This document shows positions 34,022-45,942 of a DNA stretch of 64,000 bases, one piece after another (position 1 is the first letter of the stretch; each line of letters starts with the position of its first letter). Below the pieces are notes generated by a model, which searched no databases, was not told the DNA's origin, and saw nothing but the letters and a program-made list of their open reading frames with translations. Position numbers and translations under genes: made by a program. This stretch comes from Tupaia tana (lineage: Eukaryota > Chordata > Mammalia > Scandentia > Tupaiidae): NCBI GenBank assembly GCA_026018925.1, contig JAKSZU010000009.1:72016041-72080040 (forward strand), written 5' to 3'.

Positions 34022-34420
34022 CCTTATAGTGGTTAGGAAAACTGGGTAGGGAATGGGTATACTTCCAGCCGCTTTTAATTCAGCCGGGATTAAAAATCAT
34101 CTACTTTATGTTGAGTGATGATCTCTAACTGTTCTGGGATTATCGCTGAGCCAATTACAACTTCCTATGACCTTTGATTGTCGTCTTCTTAGATCCACCA
34201 TACACTTCTGAAAGGTTTAAATTCTATATAGTGGCTTGCTCCGCCTGCACTGCCGCCCCCTCTGCTGGGCACTGGACTAAACTCCACACTGGCCGCCACC
34301 AGGCTCCCCGACATCGCGCCAAAGGATCGGCTTCAGACTCCCGTTCTCAACTCGCAACCAATGTCCTTCTATATCTACCCTCTCTTCCTTCCTCACCTCT
34401 ATGGTTATCCTTCACCCCTC
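34022..34420 (-). pseudogene. Probable 5' UTR of the SMIM15 retrocopy
   Basis: Upstream of the broken start lies a stretch that becomes GC- and CpG-rich (about 34235-34345, with 'gacatcgcgccaaaggatcg' on plus), unlike the surrounding AT-rich DNA, as expected for the 5' UTR of a housekeeping mRNA copied into the genome. The left end of the mRNA copy is probably near 34345-34420. Confidence 0.6.
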
Positions 34421-34884
34421 TACCTCTCTGAGGTCATTTTTTTCTTAATTTACACACATAAGAGAGAACATATGGAATTTTTTTCTTTTGGTGCCTGGCT
34501 ACTTCAGTTTAAATTTACAAAATTACTCCTGAACAACCAGTGGGTCAAAGAAGAAATCAAAAGGAACATTTTATAAAAGCTTGAGACAAACAACACTGTA
34601 AAACGACACACCAAAATGCAGCAAAAGCAATTCTAAGAATGAAATTTAAAGTCTCCATTGAAAAGAGGAAAGATGCCAAATAAATAGACTAACATCATGC
34701 TTCAAGAAACTAGACAAAGAACAAACTAAGCCCAAGTTTAGCAGAAGGAAGGTAATACTAAAGTTCAGAACAGAAATAAATCATACACAAAATAGAAAAA
34801 CAATAGGAAAAAAGTCAACATTACCAAGAGTTGGTTTCTCAAAAAAATAAATAAAATCAACAAACCCTGAGCTAGACTAAGGAA

Positions 34885-34907
34885 AAGAGAGAGAGAGAGG
34901 AGAGAGA

Positions 34908-34962
<55 letters not shown>
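34885..34962. repeat. (GA)n microsatellite
   Basis: About 75 nt of near-perfect GA repeat within the old L1. Confidence 0.95.
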
Positions 34963-34966
<4 letters not shown>

Positions 34967-35152
34967 GAGAGAAGACTCAAATATATAAAATCATAAATGA
35001 AAATGGAGATATTGTAACAGATATGCAAATAATACAAAGGATCATAAAGGACTAGTATGAACAATTATATGCCAACAAATTTAATAACAAAAATAAACTC
35101 CTAGAAAAATATAACCTGCCAAGTTTGGTAACTTTTTTAAAGATTTTTTTGA

Positions 35153-35372
35153 GGGACCAGCAAATGACATAATAGTTATATCGCTAGACTCTCATGTAGT
35201 TGACTGTGATTTGAGTCCTGGACCCAGCAACTTAAAATTCATTTCAAGTGCATGTGTGTGCATGCCCAAAATTCTGAGGAGAATGGAGAAGGGATTGCAG
35301 CATGGCCACCCCCCTGTGGGGGCAATTTTTCACTTTTTGTCTCTAGCAAAAAAATCTCTCTCTTAAAAATAT
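35153..35372 (+). mobile_element. tRNA-derived SINE, long type, left arm of inverted pair
   Basis: Begins 'gggaccagcaaatgacataa' and runs to 'agcaaaaaaatctctctc'. It abuts a minus-strand SINE tail to tail. The outer flanks 'cctgccaagtttg' (about 35116) and 'cttgccaagtttg' (about 35622) resemble each other and enclose both SINEs. Confidence 0.85.
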
Positions 35373-35622
35373 TTTTTGACATACAACATGTGTGCTCACC
35401 CGAGAGAAAGAGACACAGAGAGAGAAAAAGCGAGAAATCACCCCCCAAGGGAGATGATCATGCCTCAATCTCTTCTCTTCCATTCTCCTCTCGAGATTTT
35501 TGGGCACATGCACACACACGCTCCTGGCATGATTTTCAGACAAAAGGATCTGGGACTCAAAAAGCAGTCAAACATGTGGAAGTCCAGCATCTTAACCACC
35601 ATGCCAAATGCTGTCCCCAAAC
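35373..35622 (-). mobile_element. tRNA-derived SINE, long type, right arm of inverted pair
   Basis: Minus-strand copy with tail at the low end and head near 35610 ('atgccaaatgctgtcccc'). Together with the preceding copy it forms an inverted repeat of about 220 bases per arm. Confidence 0.87.
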
Positions 35623-36495
35623 TTGCCAAGTTTGAATCTGGAAGAAATAGTCTGAATATGCCAATAAAAAATGAATTAAAGTACTAATCCAAAACCTCCC
35701 AGCAAAGAAAAATCTAGGACTAGATGGCTTTAATTCTGAATTCAAACAAGAATTAACCCTAATACTTCTAAAATTCCTCAAAAAATAAAATAAAAAGCTG
35801 GAAGTAATAATTCTTAACATGGTTTACAAGGCCAGAACCACCTTCCTGCCTAAGCCAGACAAAGACTTCACAAGAAACTAATACTTTTATGAAAATGTAC
35901 CCAAAAATTATTAATAAAATATTAGCAAATAAAATTTAATAATACACATAAAAGATTATAAATCATGATTAAATGGAACTTATTTTTGGCATGCAAAGTT
36001 GGTTTAACATACACAAATCAATCAATGTGATATATCACACTAACAAACTGAAAAACAAAATTCACATGATCTTATCAATTCATGCAAAAATTCATTTGAC
36101 AAAATTCAAAATCTCTCCATGTTAAGAACTCTTAATAGAAGAAAAGTTTCTCAAAATAATAAAAGTCTTTTATTTAAAAATCCACAACTAACACCATAAT
36201 CAATGAGGAGAGGGTGAGAGCTCTTCCTCTATGATCTAGTACAATGCAAGGTTGCCCACTCTTGCCCCTTACATTCAACATAGTACTGGAAGTATTATCA
36301 AAATAAATAAGACAAGAAAAAGAAATAAATGGTATCCAAACTGGGAATAAAGAACTACAATTATTCCTTTTTGCAGATGACATGATCATACATGTTGAGA
36401 CCCAAAAGATACCACTAAAAATCTGTTAAATATAATAAATGAACTCAGTAAAATTGAACATTATAAAACCAACAAATAAAGACCTATGACATTTT

Positions 36496-36755
36496 GGGAC
36501 TAGCAGATGACATAATGATTATGTCACTGGACTCCCACATAGTTGACTGTGGTTCTAGTCTCATACCTGGTAACTTAAAAAACATGTGAGTACATGTGTG
36601 TGCATGCGTGCCCAAAATCCCGAGAGGATAATGGGGAAGGGTTTGTCACATGGCTATCTCCACTGGGAGGTGATTTCTTGTTTTCTGTCCCTCTTTCCTG
36701 TGAGCAAATGCACCCTATAGCAAATAAATAAATAAATAAATAAATAACAATGTCA
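36496..36755 (+). mobile_element. tRNA-derived SINE, long type
   Basis: Begins 'gggactagcagatgacataa'. The 3' end 'ctatagc' is followed by an (AAAT)n tail. The flanks share short 'tgacatttt'-like words, so the TSD is uncertain. Confidence 0.87.
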
Positions 36756-37844
36756 TTTATGACATCATAAAAAAGTAATTGGAAATTAGGAATAAATTTA
36801 ACTAAGGAGTTGAAAGACCTGCACACTTAAAACATTAATGAAAAAAATGAAAAGCATATAAGTAGATGGAAATATATTCCATGCACACGGATTAGAAGAA
36901 TTGATGTTATAAAAATGTCCATACTAACTACAACAATATATAAACTCAATGCAATCCCTATCAAACACCCAATGTCATTCTTCACAGAAATAGGGGGAAA
37001 AATCTAAAATTTGTATGTAACCACAAAAGATCCTGAAGAGCCAAAGCAAATCTGAAAAATAAAAATGGCAAAGTTGAAGGCATCACACTTCTGCTATCAC
37101 AATCAAACTAGCATGGTATTTAGCGAACAGACACATGGACTAATAGAACAATTTCTATTGTTTATTTATTTCTAGCCTAGAAATAAAACCAGATACATAT
37201 GATCAGTTAATTTTTGGCAAAGTCACCAAAAGTACACAATGGAGAAAGGATAGTCTCTTCAATAAGTGGTTCTGTGATAACTGGATTTCTATATGCAAAA
37301 GAAGGAAATTAAGACCTTATCTTACACCATGCACAAAATCAACTAAAAATGGATTAGAGATCTGAATGTAAAACCTAATATCATAACATTCCTAGAAAAT
37401 AAAACATAAGAGAAGAGTTCCTCAACCTTGTTTTTTGCAGTGATTTTTTACATATGACACCAAAATTTCAGGCTACACAAGAAAAATAAATAAATGGGAC
37501 TACAATAAACTAAAAAGTGTCTGTTCAGGAAAGGAAACAATTAGCAAAATGAAAAGGCAGCCCACAGGATGAGAAAAAATATTTGTAAACCAAATATAAG
37601 GTAAGAGGTTAATATCTAAGATTTTTAAATAACTCCTGCAGCTCAATAGAAAGAAAATAGATGATTTTAAAATGACAAATAATTTAAATAGACATTTCTC
37701 CAGAAGATGACATTTTAAAATGGTCAACTGGTATAAGAGAAGGTATTTAGCACCACCAATTGTCAGGAAAAATGCAAATTAAAATCACTATGAGATACCA
37801 CCTCACACTCATTAAAGTAGCTAATATCAAAAGTACAAGAGGTG

Positions 37845-38103
37845 GGGACCAGTAGTTAGCGTAATAGCTATGTCGCTGGACTCACACGTAGTCGACCACA
37901 GTTCGAGTCCCAGACCCGGTGGCTTAAACTCACGCCGGGCGCGTGTGCATTCGTGCCCAAGATCCCGAGAGGAGAATGGAGGAGAAGGGATTGCGGTGTG
38001 GCCATCCCCCCCTGGGGGGTGATTTCTCGCTTTCTGTCTCTATGTTTCTCTCTGTCTGTCTGGCGAGCACATGCGCCCTATAGCAAAAACCTCTCAAAAA
38101 AAA
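37845..38103 (+). mobile_element. tRNA-derived SINE, long type, with TSD
   Basis: Near-consensus copy, 'gggaccagtagttagcgtaa', rich in CpG. The flanking repeat 'tacaagaggt' occurs before (about 37834) and after (about 38110) the element. Confidence 0.92.
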
Positions 38104-38944
38104 AAAAAATACAAGAGGTAAAAAATTTTGGCAAGAGTTTGAAGAAAAGTGAACCATACAGTGTTTGTGTGAATGTAGATTGGTGCAGCCATATGGAAAG
38201 CAGTATAGTAGTCCCTAAAAAAACTTAAAGTAGAACTACCATTTGACCCAGCAGTTCCTCTTCTGGGTATATAAATAAAATCAATGAAATCCCAGCATCA
38301 TAAAGATAGTTGCACTCTGATATTTATTGCATTTTTCATAACAGCCAAGATTTGGAAACAACTTAGGTATCTATCAGTGATTAAATGAATAAATACCAGT
38401 TTATACATACATACACAAACATACACATTAACACACACACACACACACACAGAAACACACACACACACCAAAATGTTTCTCATCCCTCAACAAGGAAAAG
38501 ATTCTGCCATTTGTCACAAAATGGAAAGACCTGGAGGACATTAGGGTAAATGAAATAATCCAGATACAGAAAGAAAATATTGCATGATCTCAGTTATATG
38601 TGGAATCTAAAAAACAACAACAGAGTCCCGGGGGGGGAGGAAATGGGGAGACAGAGATCAAAGGATGCAAAGTGGCAAATATGTAATATGAACAAGTTGA
38701 AAGATAATGTACAACATGAGAGCTATAGTTAGTAATATTGTGCCATATTCAGGAATTTTGCTGTTATAAATGAGTAGATTATAGCTATTCTCACCACAGG
38801 GGAAAATCTGGGAAACTAAGTGAGATGATAGATATATTAATTTGTTCCACCATAGTAACCATTTCACTCTGTAGGTGTACCTTATAGCATCGTATTTTAT
38901 ATCTTAAATATACAGAGAATATTTATTTTAAAAATAAATTTATA

Positions 38945-39170
38945 AAATGTATGCTTATTAACATTGATTTTATGCATACAGACATGTATATCACATGGTA
39001 CTTTAAAGAATATGGATTTATGGTGGAAATAAAGACTAGGATTTTGAAATGACAAAATATTGAAAAATTTATCTCACTACCTCCAGAAACAAATATCTAA
39101 AGCTGTTCAAATTATTGATGTTATTACAGTTTGCAAGCCTATTTTTAGGATCATTAGGCTCACAGTACTA
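38945..39170. other. No recognised feature
   Basis: Short AT-rich spacer between the old L1 and a SINE. Confidence 0.5.
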
Positions 39171-39186
39171 GCCACTTTCAATTTTT

Positions 39187-39453
39187 TTTTTTTTTTTTTT
39201 TTGGAGAGGTTTTTGCTATAGGGCGCGTGCGCTCGCCAGACAGACAGAGAGAGACAGAGAGATAGAAAGCAGGAAATCACCCCCCAGGGGGGATGGCCAC
39301 GCTGCAATCCCTTCTCCTCCATTCTCCTCTCGGGATCTTGGGCACGCACGCACACGCGCCCGGCGTGAGTTTAAGCCGCCGGGTCCGGGACTCGAACCAC
39401 GGTCGACTACGTGGGAGTCCAGCGACATAGCCATTACACTAACTGCTGGTCCC
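39187..39453 (-). mobile_element. tRNA-derived SINE, long type, young copy with perfect TSD
   Basis: CpG-rich and close to the family consensus by eye. The perfect 16-bp TSD 'gccactttcaattttt' lies at 39171-39186 and 39454-39469. Many preserved CpGs suggest a recent insertion. Confidence 0.95.
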
Positions 39454-39659
39454 GCCACTTTCAATTTTTAAAGTAATATTTCCAACTATCTTCATACTAC
39501 ATGGAAGGCAACATTATCTTGTCACTGGGGAAGGATACTTTAAAATAGATTCTAGTTTTAATTAACTAATATAAAATTGATAAGATTTGACTCTACTAGT
39601 AAAGTTAATAGAAATAAAGGGAATGCAGCAGGGCTTTACAGTTTATAAAGCATTGTTTT

Positions 39660-39900
39660 ATTTCATTAGATTCCATTAGCATAGTATGGGGTTTAAGAGT
39701 TTAGGTGTAGTCAGTTTGTGTGGGTATAGATTTAGCCTGGTAATCTTGGCTAAGTTATTTGCTCTTGTTGTGCCTCAGCAAATTCATCAGTACTTTGTAG
39801 GATTATTGTGAGGATTAAATGAGATAATAGGGTGAAACTTTTATAATTAAGCCAGATACACATCATAAACCCTTAATAAATTATTGCAGCTTTTGGTATT
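39660..39900 (+). repeat. MIR (ancient mammalian SINE)
   Basis: Hallmark MIR wording: 'cttggctaagttatttgctc', 'gattattgtgaggattaaat', 'gagataat', in the right order. A second old MIR/L2-like patch lies at about 39950-40045. Confidence 0.75.
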
Positions 39901-40439
39901 ATTTTTACTTTCTCTGTGAAGTGTATAAATTTGATTATAACAATCTTTATTTTATAGATGAGAAAATTGAAGCTCAGTGAAGAGACTTATTCAAGACAAA
40001 GTCGGGTTATAGCCAAGTCTATTGGATTCCTCTTTCCATTTCACTGACATTGTTGCTGGAATTAAGAGACAGGTAGAAAGTATTATACAGCACCCCTCAC
40101 TTTTCCCTTCACGCTATTAGGACGGTATGTGTGATTCACACAAATATTGCCTTAGTACAAGGAAAGAACTGAAATAGGACAATTTTTTGTGAATTATGCT
40201 TGACTTTTACCTTGGAAAGGAGCTTTTCAGCTTTTGCTTTATCCAAATCCTAAACAAAATGTGTGTGGTTTGGCAGTATTAATCTTAACTTTTGTTCTAA
40301 TTTAATTAAAATGTTGATGAATATGAAAGAGAACATACCAGCTGTGTGCATGGTAAATAATATTCATTATTTCTTGATTCATTTATTCATATCACAAGGT
40401 ATTTCCTATTATTCTTAGTGGTATCTAGAAATTTCTTAC

Positions 40440-40631
40440 CGGTGATCATCTATATCCTTCTTTGACTTCGTTTTACAGTAGTGGATAGTCTGTATTGTTA
40501 CACCAACTATTAAAGCCAATCCTATTCCAGGTAATGCTGCTACTAGAATCAGGTCCAGAGTATTCCAGAGTTGGTCACATTTGGCCCCCATGTACCAATA
40601 ATTTTTCCACTGACCTCTGAAATTTGGACAT
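40440..40631 (-). CDS. Exon 2 of an unrecognised membrane-protein gene (EGF-like end, transmembrane helix)
   Basis: 192 bp with acceptor 'tatctag' and donor 'CACCG|gtaaga'. It enters in phase 2 (its first A completes AA+A, Lys, from exon 1) and exits in phase 2. The product begins CPNFRGQWKNYWYMGAKC, the closing part of an EGF-like fold next to the membrane. A hydrophobic helix of about 23 residues follows (LILVAALPGIGLALIVGV core), then a basic stop-transfer stretch (KTKSKKD). This is the topology of type I membrane proteins such as transmembrane mucins. I cannot name the gene. Open frame, splice signals and phase all agree. Confidence 0.8.
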
Positions 40632-40736
40632 CTAGATAGAGATAATAGAAAGAGGAAAAAGCTCACCCATTTGAAAAAAAAAATTGTCTCTTCTAAATGA
40701 ACCAAACATTTTACTCATATTCAACCATGAGGTTAC

Positions 40737-40975
40737 TCTTTTTTATTTTATTTTTATATTTTCTATTTCAATTTCTTTTATACATTCAATCACATATGTC
40801 ACTTAGCTTATAAAGTGAATATTCCAACATGAATACATTTCTCATGAGTTCAGTTGGGAATACCATACATGTTATTTTCAACAGATAATAACCCATTTCG
40901 TTGTCCCATAAATGTCTTGCCTCTCTATATTTCTCCTTAATGTCTTTCCTCCGACTGTTTAAGGCCCTCAAAAGA
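40737..40975 (-). mobile_element. L1 3'-end fragment
   Basis: Reverse-complemented, it matches the 3' UTR of the L1 at 546-3179 (for example 'gaatattcactt' and 'gtgattgaatgtataaaag' equivalents), with an A-rich tail at the low end. 5'-truncated to about 240 bp. It lies about 100 bases upstream of exon 2 in the intron. Confidence 0.78.
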
Positions 40976-40979
40976 CTTA

Positions 40980-42000
40980 CACTGCCCTATTTTCCGCTTG
41001 AGCAAACACTCTAAAACCTACAGGTTTGAATACATTCAGTCAGCATGCAGAAGGCATTTCCCAACTATTAGCTAATGAAAATGTGACACTTAAGGGGAAA
41101 GAACTCACCCAGAATGGCTATATCAAGACTTCTTTTAAATTTTTAAAAATATTCACATTTTTCCCACTGCTCATACCTATATTCTCTTTGGCTACTCTAG
41201 TCCTATTGGTGCTATAGAAAAAGTTTGAAGCAGCTTAGGCCACCAATTCTGTAACTACATGCTGGGGGTTCCTCCCTTCCACCACTCTTAACAATGATGA
41301 CTACAACATAACAGATTGACTCTACCACTCTAAAGCAACTGCTAAAAGAAACATGAGAAAGTGAGAATAGACTGTCTGCCAGCGAAATCTGCCTGCCCCC
41401 ATCTTTACCATGACTCCAGATTTTCTTTGTCTATTTTAGAGAAATAAATGACTCATATACTAACTTCTACTGTTTGTATAAAACCTGAAACTCTGTCAAA
41501 TAATGGGAATATGGTTCTCTGGTGCATACACTGAAAACTAACATGTCATACACCCAAACAGAGATGTCTGAGTTTGAAGAGAGGGAGAACATGACTTTTC
41601 CCTATCCTCCATGGGAGGGGCTAATGATGGTTTGTTCATGTTGTATCTTTAGAAATTGCTTCGTTATATTTTGCAGAATTGATATAGGATTACACAAATG
41701 AATGATAAATGTCAGCTCCTGAGTAAACTACCCTTGTTTGTGTTGTTTCAATATATTACTGAGTAATGTCATCGCTGAAATGAAGGATTGATTAGATGAT
41801 TACTGTAATCTTTTATAGCCCTGATTGTCTAGGATTCTCTAAGCAAATGCATCTACCAGCTATAAATAGGTAGTAATCTACTCAATAAGACATGACTCCT
41901 AATATGTAACATATTCATTCATTTAAGTATACAAAAGTGTGGGGATTTTTTTAGTATTTGTATCCATTCTCATGGATTTCTTCTTGGAAAAAGACTTTGA
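40980..42000. other. 1 kb with no firm assignment
   Basis: The part around 41380-41530 has LTR-like wording but no clear ends. No gene supported. Confidence 0.4.
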
Positions 42001-42003
42001 CAG

Positions 42004-42136
42004 GAGTACAAGGGGACTTCAAAATATTCATAATAAAAGTTCAAGTTTATTCTGGTACAAATGTGGGTTTTTTTTTGATTGGTTGATGTGTAGTTTTTTT
42101 CATAATATATATTTTCTAGACTCTTTGAGGAACTAG
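42004..42136. mobile_element. Possible small DNA-transposon (MITE-like) copy
   Basis: Begins 'gagtacaaggggacttcaaa' and ends near 'ctagactctttgagga', with partly complementary ends. Related words flank ORF1-only copy D. The class is uncertain. Confidence 0.35.
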
Positions 42137-42184
42137 CATATTTCTTGTTTTGCCCAGCAATTAATCACAAGGAATTGTTTATTA

Positions 42185-42835
42185 TATGATAATATTTCAT
42201 TCATTCAGCAGTATATATTGGGTACCTACTATGTGCCAAGTACTGTTCCAGATATTTAAGATATATCAGTGAATAAAACAGATTGAGGTCTCCTCAAGTA
42301 GCTTACAATGTAGCAGAAGAAGACAATAAAAGTAAGAGTAATTAGTAAATTGTCTATGATATTCAAACTGGATGTGTTACAGAGTAAAGAAAGAGAAAGA
42401 AGGACAAGGGGCATTGGCAATGTGGGGGAACAGAGTAGGGTGCCAGGTTACAATGATATTATAGAATAATAAATGGTAGGTCTTCTTGAAAGGATAACAT
42501 TTGAACAAAAACTGAAGGAGGTTGGGGAGTTAGCCATAAGTACTTGGAAAGATGAGCATCCTAAACAGAAGGAATAGTACTGAGGCTCTAAAGCAGGAGG
42601 GACTATGCCTGCTTATTTAAAGAACACAAGGAGACCAGTGTGGCAAGAACATGGTGAGCTAGGGGAGCATGATAGAAAGTAAGGTCAGATAGGGAGATCA
42701 GATCACAAAAGATCTTATAGTCAATATTATGGACTTGGGATTTTGCACTGAGTGAAATGAATAACTATAAGGTTTTGAAAAGAAAATTGATATGATATAG
42801 GCTGTTTTAAAGTGATTGTTCTCTCTGCTTTACTC
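42185..42835. repeat. Ancient interspersed-repeat-like stretch
   Basis: 'cattcattcagcagtatata', 'ctactatgtgccaagtactg' and 'agcttacaatgtag' form the widespread old mammalian repeat wording. The family is not resolved by eye. No gene. Confidence 0.5.
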
Positions 42836-42837
42836 CA

Positions 42838-43225
42838 TTTTGAGCTGATGTTTGTATACGGTGTGAGATAAAGATAATTTTATTCTGCATATGGATATCC
42901 AATTTTCCCAACAGCATTTATTGAATAGACTGCCCTCTCTCCATTGTGCGTTTCTGGCACCTTTGCTGAAGACCAGTTGACTGTAAACGTAAGAATTTAT
43001 TTTTGATCTCTATTTTGCTCCATTAGTTTTTGTCTGCTTTTATGCTGGTACCACGCTGTTTTAGTTACTGTAGCTTTGTAGTATATTTTGAAATCTGGTC
43101 GTGTGATGTCTCCAGGTTTGTTCTTTTACATGAGACTACTTTGGATATTCAGGTCTTTTGTGGTTCCATAGGACTTTTAGATTATTTTTTCCTACTTCTG
43201 TGAAAAATTTCATTGAAATTCTGTA
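42838..43225 (-). mobile_element. Old L1 fragment, ORF2 C-terminal region
   Basis: On plus it reads the reverse of L1 ORF2: 'catatggatatccaattttc', 'atgctggtaccacgctgttt', 'actgtagctttgtagtata'. Degenerate, with no open frame. Confidence 0.75.
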
Positions 43226-43677
43226 TTGAAAACAGACTGTAGGAAAGAGTTACAAGACTATTCAGTGATCCTAGGCAGGAGTTGATGGTGGTTGGACCAG
43301 AAAAATAGCACTGAGGGTGGGTATGAGAAATAGCTGATTACTAGTTCTCTCTTTAAAGGCAGATTCAACAGGATTTTCTGATGATCAGGAAGTGGGTGTG
43401 CAAGAAAATGAGGACTGAAGGGTGACTTCAAGGTTTTTGGTCTAAGCAAATAGAAGGATGGTGTTACAGGAAAGACTGCAGGTAAATAAGTTTTGGGTGG
43501 TGATGATGAGAGCTCAAGTATTCAGTTTTATACTTGCTGAGTTTGAAATACTATTAGATACATGGATGAAGAAGGTGAGTAGAAAGCTACATCTCTGAGT
43601 CTGGAGGATGAATTTTTCCAGCTTGAATGGTATTTAATGCCATAAAACTGGATACATTGCCAAAGGAGAGAGTATAG

Positions 43678-44117
43678 TGTTAAACTGAACTAAACTGGCC
43701 TAAGCAGGCTGCCATACTTTGGTGATAAATTTGGCTCAAAGAAATCTGCATAGCTAAGGAACTGCAACCTCTCTTGATGTACAAACAAGTTGTAACCTAA
43801 CCTAGGAGTATATTGTGATAACCTAGAAACTGAGCCTCAGCCAACCATAGTGGAGCTTCAGTTAGTCATAGGCTGCTAACTGATTAGACTGATTGCATAA
43901 AGCAAATGTCAATAGCAGCCAATCAGGATGGTCTTTTATGTCACTTTCATGGTTTGTATGTCACTTTTCTCTGGTTATAAATCTATGCTGTACATGTGGT
44001 GGGATGGAGCACTCTGAACCAACTTCAGTCAGAAATGCTGCCAGGTTTTAGAATCTCTCTCTTCCTCAATTCAAATTTTGCCAGATGCAGTTATTATTAG
44101 ATTTTTTTCTTTTAACA
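43678..44117. mobile_element. Solo LTR of an endogenous retrovirus
   Basis: A 440-bp block starting TGTTAAA and ending TTTAACA, a perfect 7-bp terminal inverted repeat with canonical TG...CA ends. Inside, in plus order, are a CCAAT-type 'cagccaatcagga' (about 43915) and a TATA-like 'ggttataaatc' (about 43973), as in a retroviral U3. The flanks 'gtatag' and 'gtagat' are only a poor match for a TSD. No viral gene sequence adjoins it, so a solo LTR from recombination is likely. A class I (gammaretrovirus-like) origin is a guess. Confidence 0.65.
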
Positions 44118-44119
44118 GT

Positions 44120-44515
44120 AGATAAAAAAAGACAATGGACTAATCCATTGGACATTCTAACTAAGTAGGAGGGAATAAGAGAAGAAACTAATAAAGAAAA
44201 TTGAGAAATTGTAAGGCAGGAGAGAAAAAAAACAAGGAGACAAAGATATTCTAGAAGACAAATTAAAATTTAAGGAGCAGAGAGTGATTAACTGTAAAAT
44301 GCTGCTGATTTGGTAAGATGAGTATTGATAATTAACCATTGGTCATAGCATCATGGAGGCTAGGGAGAAGAAATGAATTAATTTTTTGGAGTACCATTCT
44401 AAGTCAATTACTATGCTAAGAAGTTTAAATATTTTATCTTTCTTAATTCTCACAGAAATCCTGGGAGGTATGCAAAATAGTTTTTGTCTATGATCAATAG
44501 AAATAAAACTTTTAT
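44120..44515. other. No recognised feature
   Basis: Purine-rich and AT-rich sequence without a supported gene. Confidence 0.5.
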
Positions 44516-44531
44516 ATAAAAATACAATTAA

Positions 44532-44794
44532 AGGGACCAGCAGATGTGTAATGGTTACATCACTGCATTCCCACATATTCCACCATGGTTCAAGTCCCGG
44601 ATTCATCAGCTTAAAAACATACTGGGCACATGTGGATGCATGTCAAAAATTCTTTCTGCTCATGAGTGAGGAGAAGGGATTTTGGTGTGGCCATCCCTCT
44701 AGAGGAGAGTAATTATTCGCTTTCTATCTATCTGTCTCTCTCCACCTTTCCAGAGACTGCACACAACTTATAAAAAAATCTTTCTAAAAAAGAA
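44532..44794 (+). mobile_element. tRNA-derived SINE, long type, with perfect TSD
   Basis: Begins 'gggaccagcagatgtgtaat'; diverged body. The 13-bp TSD 'aaaatacaattaa' lies at 44519-44531 and 44795-44807. Confidence 0.9.
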
Positions 44795-44807
44795 AAAATA
44801 CAATTAA

Positions 44808-45585
44808 TATGCTCACATTTTTATTTTGACTAATTAGTAGACATGTGAGAAATGAGAACATTGGTTAAAAGATATATTAACTGTTTTAACTAAAAGTACA
44901 CATTCAGCAGTGATTGGCAAATTTATTAGGTTGTCTATCTTTATTTTTAATTTGGCTTTTGTTCACTATTTGCAACTTCGATGTATGTGTGTGTGAGAGA
45001 GAGACCAAGACTTGTGTGTAGGATAGTGGTATGTGTGTCTTTAGGCAATTTCAGAAATAGTATTAAAATATTTTTAGGACTTAAAAATAATTATTACATA
45101 ATTTACTTTGATACATTCGACACTGATTTGTTAGTGTCTAACTCTGGTTACTAATATTAAAATAAATGACCTAAACTGTGTGCTAAATAGATCTAGTAAT
45201 AAAAATAATTTCCTGTCACTAGGAAGACATCCAAAGAACATGACTGGTATATATGTGTGGGGGCACACTAAGACAAAAGCAATTATATTTCTCATTGAGA
45301 TCCATCAATAAAATAAGGTTTGTTTGAATCAATCTGGTGAAGAAATAATCATAATGTTAATGTGATGTTGTAATTTGCAACTTATAAAGACTTGTAAAAC
45401 AAATGAGGCAAATAAGGTTAGAAAGATAGGTAAAGAAAAATTAGCTGTTAGCCAAAGTATTGATTAGAGGCCTACAGAATTTCTATGAGTTTACAAATAC
45501 TACTAAAATTGTCAAATGACACGCATGGTTCTTCATTCCTGTATTGTATTTACATTTCACTACTTGGATATGATTTACAATGTGT
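44808..45585. other. No recognised feature
   Basis: AT-rich with a short (GT)n/(GA)n patch near 44985-45004. No gene supported. Confidence 0.5.
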
Positions 45586-45589
45586 TTCT

Positions 45590-45842
45590 TTTTAAGAGAG
45601 ATTTTCGGTATAGGGTGTGTGTGCACTTGCCAAATAGACAGAAACAGAGATAGAAAGTGAGAAATCACTCCCCCAGGAGGGATGGCCCTGCCACAGTCCT
45701 TTCTCTTCCATTCTCCTCTTGGGATTTTGGGCATGCACATACATGCGCCCAGCATTAGTTTCAAGCCCATGAATCCAGGACTTGAACTACGGTTGGCCAT
45801 GTGGGAGTCCAGCGATGTAACCAGTACACTGTACATTGGTCC
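45590..45842 (-). mobile_element. tRNA-derived SINE, long type
   Basis: Low end 'aagagagattttcggtatag', high end 'gtacattggtccc'. Moderately diverged. Confidence 0.87.
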
Positions 45843-45942
45843 CTGGAATCTGGTTTTTATTCCCAGCTCAATCTTAGAACAATATTCTAAAGGTTATCAC
45901 AAACAGCTTGCTAAATCCAATAACTTTTAGTCACTTTTTTTT

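Larger units (their letters stand above)
34505..38940 (+). mobile_element. Old L1 with four SINE insertions
   Basis: Degenerate L1 ORF2 in plus orientation, 5'-truncated. RT-like text is seen at about 35690-36420, including a decayed 'cttacattcaacatagtact' block and an FADD-like 'tttttgcagatgacatgatc' at about 36369-36388. It runs through the C-terminal region to a 3' end near 38940. No frame is intact. Compared with the L1 at 57248 it is clearly older and of a different subfamily. A (GA)n run lies at 34887-34960 and a (CA)n run at about 38428-38468. Confidence 0.8.

Noticed and set aside
34887..34960. Leu/Ser-repeat open frame on minus
   Set aside because: Translation of a (GA)n microsatellite.
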